From assembly GCA_038380795.1 (NCBI GenBank), contig CM076259.1, positions 73,528,200-73,592,199 of the forward strand: DNA of 64,000 nucleotides, given 5' to 3'. The notes under the pieces are model-generated. The model made no database searches, was not told where the DNA came from, and saw only the letters and a list, made by a program, of their open reading frames with translations. The position numbers and the translations under genes are program-made. Positions 59,706 to 64,000 of this stretch are shown here, piece by piece. Positions within the stretch are counted from its first letter, which is position 1. Each line of letters starts with the position of its first letter. The stretch comes from Pyrocephalus nanus. Taxonomy: Eukaryota > Chordata > Aves > Passeriformes > Tyrannidae.

Positions 59706-60900
59706 TGGTTCCTTGAATCACAAGCAGGAATTCACACAAGAAAAAAGTTTTATTAAGGGTAGCTGAATCTGGAAGACTTCAGGACTTGGGGGATTTCTGC
59801 TTCCCAGTTCACCACAGTAGAAAATAAAGTCAAATTGTGTGGACTTTTAGGCACAGACGATTGCTGTATCACAGCACAACAGATGCATATGTTTCTGTAC
59901 TCCTAGGTGCAGTTGAGGGTGAACCTGAGAATGTGTTCCTGATAAAAAGATGTGTGCAAGCATGCACTGGGGAGCCAATGCTGGGCTTCTTTTTAGGCTG
60001 ATCAGGATTGATCACCCTCATTTTCTTGAATCACCGGCACAGCCACGTTGATGGATCTCTCAAATACTAGGACAAACTTCAAGTCTGTCTAATACCTATG
60101 CCAGACCATAGACTCCTTGTGCAGCCACTGTCTCTCACCATATCAAATTTTCTAGTGGTGACGCACATTTGTGTCTACCCTGTCACTGGTCCCCAGACTT
60201 GGTCTTTCCCCAGTCTCTGGTTTCCTCCAGGGCAAATGGACTTCTTGTTTGCAGGCAGGATCTCTTTCTCCAGATGTTGATCATTACAATTCAGTATTAC
60301 TCTGTGAGTAGTTCACGTTGAAGTTTTCTAGCTCTTATACACATATATACACTCACATACACATAGAGAAAAAATAAGTTTGAAGTATGTGAGAAAAAAG
60401 GACAGAATGTGTCAATCAAACACAGGACTCTGTCAAGGAAGTTTAGACATGTTTGATCAGACCCTACTTACAGTTAACCCATTCATTTTAACTATTTTCC
60501 TTCTGTTTTCCTATGGTTGTTCTTCCCTGTTCCACCTTAATGAATCCTTTTCCCTGCCTTTTGCCCCTACCTGAGACATTCCATTTTCAGATTTGTACAG
60601 TACCATAATTCATTTCCTCACTGCATTTATAATAAACCCTATAGCCCTTTAGGCAGTAATCCCATTTGGTTTGCATGGTATTTCAAAGAGAGACTTTCTT
60701 TCCTTGACCCTTTGGTGAGTTTCACACTAGGGATAATGGTCTAATCACTGTCCTTTGATGGTTTTAGGAGTAGCTGTTCCATTCCTAGGTTTCATGGTCT
60801 GTCATTGTTCATCTGATCCCAGCTAGGTTTAACTGTGTTTAACTGGATTAGCTTTTAGTCATGAAACCTAACATTCCATATAGTGAGCCAAGTTACAGAG
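59706..60900. other. DNA between the two direct repeats
   Basis: About 1.2 kb of mixed composition, GC-richer than flanking DNA up to 60290. No retroviral domain, CR1 block or other known repeat is visible in any frame. If A and B are LTR remnants this could be decayed internal sequence, but nothing shows it. Confidence 0.4.
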
Positions 60901-60985
60901 AAGTGACACCACCATTTTATTTCATGGTAGAGCAATACCTCACCCTGAGACACTGTGGAGATGTGTTTATGTAAAATGATCCATG
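60901..60985 (-). repeat. Diverged direct repeat, copy B
   Basis: AAGTGACACC.., ACCTCACCCTGAGACACTGT and ATGTAAAATGATC match copy A in the same order and spacing. On the reverse strand this copy carries AATAAA within ATGAAATAAAATGG, in a position where an LTR could have its polyadenylation signal. Confidence 0.7.
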
Positions 60986-61254
60986 GTTGCCATGCCTTCA
61001 ATTGCTAATTGAAATTCACATCAAACAAAAACAATTGCTCTTCATGAAATGCATTTCATTCTGAAAGACAGCACGGTGTACCAAGATTAGCACATTCTGT
61101 GATGATAAATCATACCAAAGAAGACTTGTAACAGGAATCATGTTAAATTAATCCAAAGAGATCACAGGAAAAAGTCCATGTGACTCCATGAAAGAAAGAA
61201 GGTGTTGGAAGACACTGTACCTGACACAAGGAATTTTCTTGCTGGAGTATAGGA

Positions 61255-61724
61255 CAGTCCATTAGATGTGAATGTACTGTATGCAGCTTTAGGCACCACA
61301 ATATAAAAAAGACATTAAGACATTAGAGACCATTCAAAGGAGGGCCTTGAGGATGGTGAAGGGTCTTGAGGGGAAGCCATATGAACAATGGCCAAGGACA
61401 CTTGGTTCTTTTCAGCCTGGAGGAGACTGAGGAGAGGCCTCATTGCAGGCTACAGCTTCCTTGTAAAGGGAAGAGGAGGGGCAGATACTGATCTCTTCTC
61501 TGTGGTGACCAGTGACAGGACTCAAGGAAAAAGCCTGAAGATGGGTCAGGGGAGGTTTAGGTTAGATGTTAGAAAAAGGTTCTTCACCAAGAGGTTGGCT
61601 GGGCACATGGTGTGACTCTTGGGGTGTTCTGTGCAGGGCCAGGAGTTGGACTCAATGATCCTGATGTGTCCCTTCCAACTTCAGCATATTTTATTATGCT
61701 TCTATTCTCTGATTCTATGATTAA
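61255..61724 (+). mobile_element. CR1 LINE, 5'-truncated, second subfamily
   Basis: Begins with the RT segment GCAGCTTTAGGCACCACAATA, continues with AGACCATTCAAAGGAGGGCC, GGCTCTTTTCAGCCTGGAGGAGACTGAGGAGAGGCC in pieces, the GGAGGTTTAGGTTAGATGTTAG 3' UTR block and the tail CAGGGCCAGGAGTTGGACTC..ATGATCC. It ends near 61705-61724 in variant octamers. The same tail type is found at 19384-19505 (-). The coding part is frame-broken; the frame 61388-61615 covers only a shifted piece. Confidence 0.93.
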
Positions 61725-63239
61725 AATCCTTAACTGGGGGATTGAATTGAGTTCATTATGATTTGGACCCTGTCTCAAAGAAATCGGCAATATATTTAAC
61801 CATATGTGGGAGGGAAGAGGAGGTATCCACTGTTTTGAGCACATAAAGCATGGCTTTTGTGAAAGGGAAAGTTAAGTGTTTACCAAGAGAGGTTTTTGAA
61901 AACTGTCAAAAAAAACTTCAGTGATTCTGATAGAATCCTGAGTAGTGGTCCCTCTACTGTAGTATCTTATTATAAACTTGGAACATTTAAGCTTAGAACA
62001 AAGATTTCTGTTGTCTGCACTCCTTTTCCCTACAAAGGATGTGTTTTTGTTAAGTCATCTGACTGAGGCTAATCAGGATAAACACAAAGACCTGAAAGGA
62101 TCAAGAGAACAGTGACAGCTAAGAAACCATATTAACCCAATCTGTGCGAACCCAGCTCCTTGAATTGGCCTCTCTCTCAGATGATTAAAGAAGAGGATTA
62201 GATCATTGTCCTTGATGGGAAAACTGTCAAGTTGATGCAACTAAACAAATTCTCTGAGAGACCACACAAAATAAAGGGCACTATGGCCTCAGGGGGTATA
62301 GGAGTGTTGTAGATAAGATTGACAGTATGGAGACTAAATGGACGTGGCAGCAAAACACTTCACTCACAGATATATGCAATTTTTAAGAATTACTCAGTTC
62401 CCCTGTTCCACAGGGTGATTTCAGGGTTCAGAAGAATAATCAAGAGGACCAATGAGATGATTTCAGCTGTGGGGTGTAGAGTCCTTGGACTGGGCCAAGA
62501 ATCCCTGGGTTGTCTCTTGGGTGTTTCTGGAACCTCTTAGATCTTGCTCCTCATAACTGTTCTGGAGTCATACCAGTCACCACCAGGGTAAGGGTGCTAC
62601 ACAAAATATCCAGTTCCTAACAGATCTCTTCTGCGTCACCCAGAACCTTAAACTGACTGTCATTGTCACCATCTGCCTTTCTGGGGGGCTCTTTGTCTTG
62701 TCTGCAACTTCACAGTAATTGACAGGTTGTTTAAGGTCAAGATGCTCTATTCTTGTAAGTAGGTTACTTCCTCCTCTGATAGGGTTAGGTATAGTTCATA
62801 TGCTAACATTGCTGCCAGCGAGGCCCAGCTGCCATGCCACATGGACGTGCCATGAGATACCGGGGGGGCACATTAGTTTGGGATTGCTAAAACTTATCAT
62901 GGAATTTTTAAGGGATGTTTATATAATTTAGTTTATATAATGCATGTTTTTCTATATCATATATCATAGAGGTTCTGTAGCTAAATACATTGTATTTATT
63001 TACATGCACAACATATAATATATGAATAGTTATAACTCAAATAAATTGTTTAGATGGTTATTTTCTGATACTTCTATAATAAATATCATGCATTACTATG
63101 ATTAGGCATTACAGTTTTGACATATTCATCTGTTCATATGCAATTAATTGCCTGTAGGCAACTGCATGTGAGATAATGGCTGTGTTATTTGTGGATCCCA
63201 ATATATTTTGTAGTTACACAGGTTCCTTAGGATTGAGCT
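61725..63239. other. Mixed DNA, unassigned
   Basis: 61860-62880 is GC-richer than the AT-rich background and could contain an unrecognised LTR or ERV fragment. I see no retroviral motif, primer-binding site or terminal repeat. 62900-63239 is AT-rich. Confidence 0.4.
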
Positions 63240-64000
63240 TACATCCTGATAAACAGGAAATCAGTCAAAGAGTGCAAGAGACCTAAATGTATGAACAAGG
63301 AAGTCCTGTCACTACTCAAGTGTAAGCAGGAAATACACAGGATATGGAAGAAGGCCACTTGGAATGAATATAGAAAGGTTGTCAGAGTAGGTAGAAATGA
63401 GTAAGGCCCATCTGGAATTAAACCTGCCCAAGGATGTCAAAGACATCAAGAAGAGCTTCTTCAAGTACATCAGTAACAAAAGGAAAACTAAGCATAGTGT
63501 GGGCCCATTATTAAATGGAGAGGAGACCCTGGTAACAAGGCACAAAAAAGGCAGAGTTATTGAACACCTTCTTTTCTTCAGTCTTCACTGACAAGATTAA
63601 CCATCAGGGATCTCTGACCCAGGAGACCAGGGTAAAGGAATCTTGGAAAGAAGATTTTCCCCTGGTGAAGAAGGATTGGTTTAGAGAAAACCCAGACATC
63701 CACAAATCTATAGGCCCTGACAGGAAAACATCCATGAGTGGTGAGAGATCTGGCAGACACGATAGACAGGCTGCTCATAGTTGTCTTTGAAAGGTCATGG
63801 TGATCAGGAGAGGTGCCTGAGGACTGGAAAAAAGCAAATGTCATCGCAGTCTTCAAAAAAGGGCAAGAAGGCGGGCCTAGGGAATTACTGGCCAGTAAGT
63901 CTCATCTCAATCCCTGGAAGGTTGGTGGAGCGCCTCATTCTGGAAGGAATCTCTATCAACAGAGATAATGAGAAGGTGATCAGAAGCAAGAATGGACTCA
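63240..64000 (+). mobile_element. CR1 LINE, endonuclease-RT linker and RT start
   Basis: The plus strand carries the CR1 ORF2 segment between the endonuclease and the RT, and the first RT blocks. It continues beyond the window. It is more diverged than the 33-kb copy and represents another CR1 type. Its 5' limit near 63240 is approximate. The 61-kb CR1 piece is a 3' part lying upstream of it in the same direction, so the two are separate insertions rather than one split copy. Confidence 0.9.
63397..64000 (+). pseudogene. CR1 ORF2 linker and RT fingers, frame-broken
   Basis: Frames in order: KAHLELNLPKDVKDIKKSFFKYISNKRKT with GPLLNGEETLV (63397-63591), overlapping NTFFSSVFTDKI...QGS with QETRVKESW (63560-63790), then SGEVPEDWKKANV-like, FKKGQEG and NYWPVSLISIPGR-like blocks near 63805-63925 in another frame. 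These correspond to the linker and fingers in the 33-kb copy. At least two frame changes are visible, so it is inactive. The catalytic palm would lie past the window end. Confidence 0.88.

Noticed and set aside
61255..64000. The CR1 pieces at 61 and 63 kb as one element
   Set aside because: The 3' part precedes the 5' part on the same strand, and the two are different CR1 types.
1..64000. tRNA, rRNA or CRISPR loci
   Set aside because: No cloverleaf with a recognisable A/B box, no rRNA segment and no spaced repeat array was noticed by eye; a covariance-model scan would be needed to exclude small RNA genes.

Overview
The window reads as non-coding DNA from a bird genome, probably a passerine. 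The background is AT-rich and has no convincing intact host gene. Nearly all recognisable content is bird-type repeats. CR1 LINE copies dominate, ending in the diagnostic ATTCTATG-type 3' octamers. There are also two solo LTRs that resemble bird class III (ERVL-like) LTRs. The passerine assignment rests on remembered repeat families and cannot be confirmed here.

Layout. 0-2.3 kb: featureless AT-rich DNA. 2.28-3.07 kb: 5'-truncated CR1 (+). 7.58-9.21 kb: longer CR1 (+) of the same subfamily, covering most of the reverse transcriptase (RT) and the 3' end. 9.2-16.5 kb: AT-rich, with two abutting perfect hairpins at 9.71-9.78 kb, a possible 237-bp LTR and one CR1 tail. 16.52-17.04 kb: possible ancient L2/L3-like LINE fragment. 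19.4-21.7 kb: a CR1 tail, then an internally deleted CR1 (-) joining ORF1 directly to the end of the RT. 22-30 kb: AT-rich DNA with a (TG)n(TA)n microsatellite. 30.06-31.6 kb: two older CR1 fragments (-). 32.63-36.91 kb: the best element in the window, a near full-length CR1 (-) with ORF1, endonuclease, RT and 3' end, all broken. 37.73-38.30 kb: ERVL-like solo LTR. 41.0-41.6 kb: CR1 (+) that has unusually lost its 3' end. 42.38-43.06 kb: an unexplained 227-codon frame with a single stop. 43.55-43.90 kb: a GC-enriched block with short inverted ends. 45-54.6 kb: more CR1 fragments in AT-rich DNA. 57.89-59.02 kb: second solo LTR with a candidate 5-bp target-site duplication. 59.6-61.0 kb: two diverged direct repeats 1.28 kb apart. 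61.3-64 kb: two further CR1 pieces, the last running off the window.

No genes act together here; the window records repeated retrotransposition and decay. No previously undescribed functional system is evident. The items most worth a second look are the 42.4-43.06 kb frame, a frame break shared by two CR1 copies just before the RT catalytic box, a 48-bp near-identical inverted copy of part of the 58-kb LTR at 56.2 kb, and several perfect hairpins that may be template-switch products.
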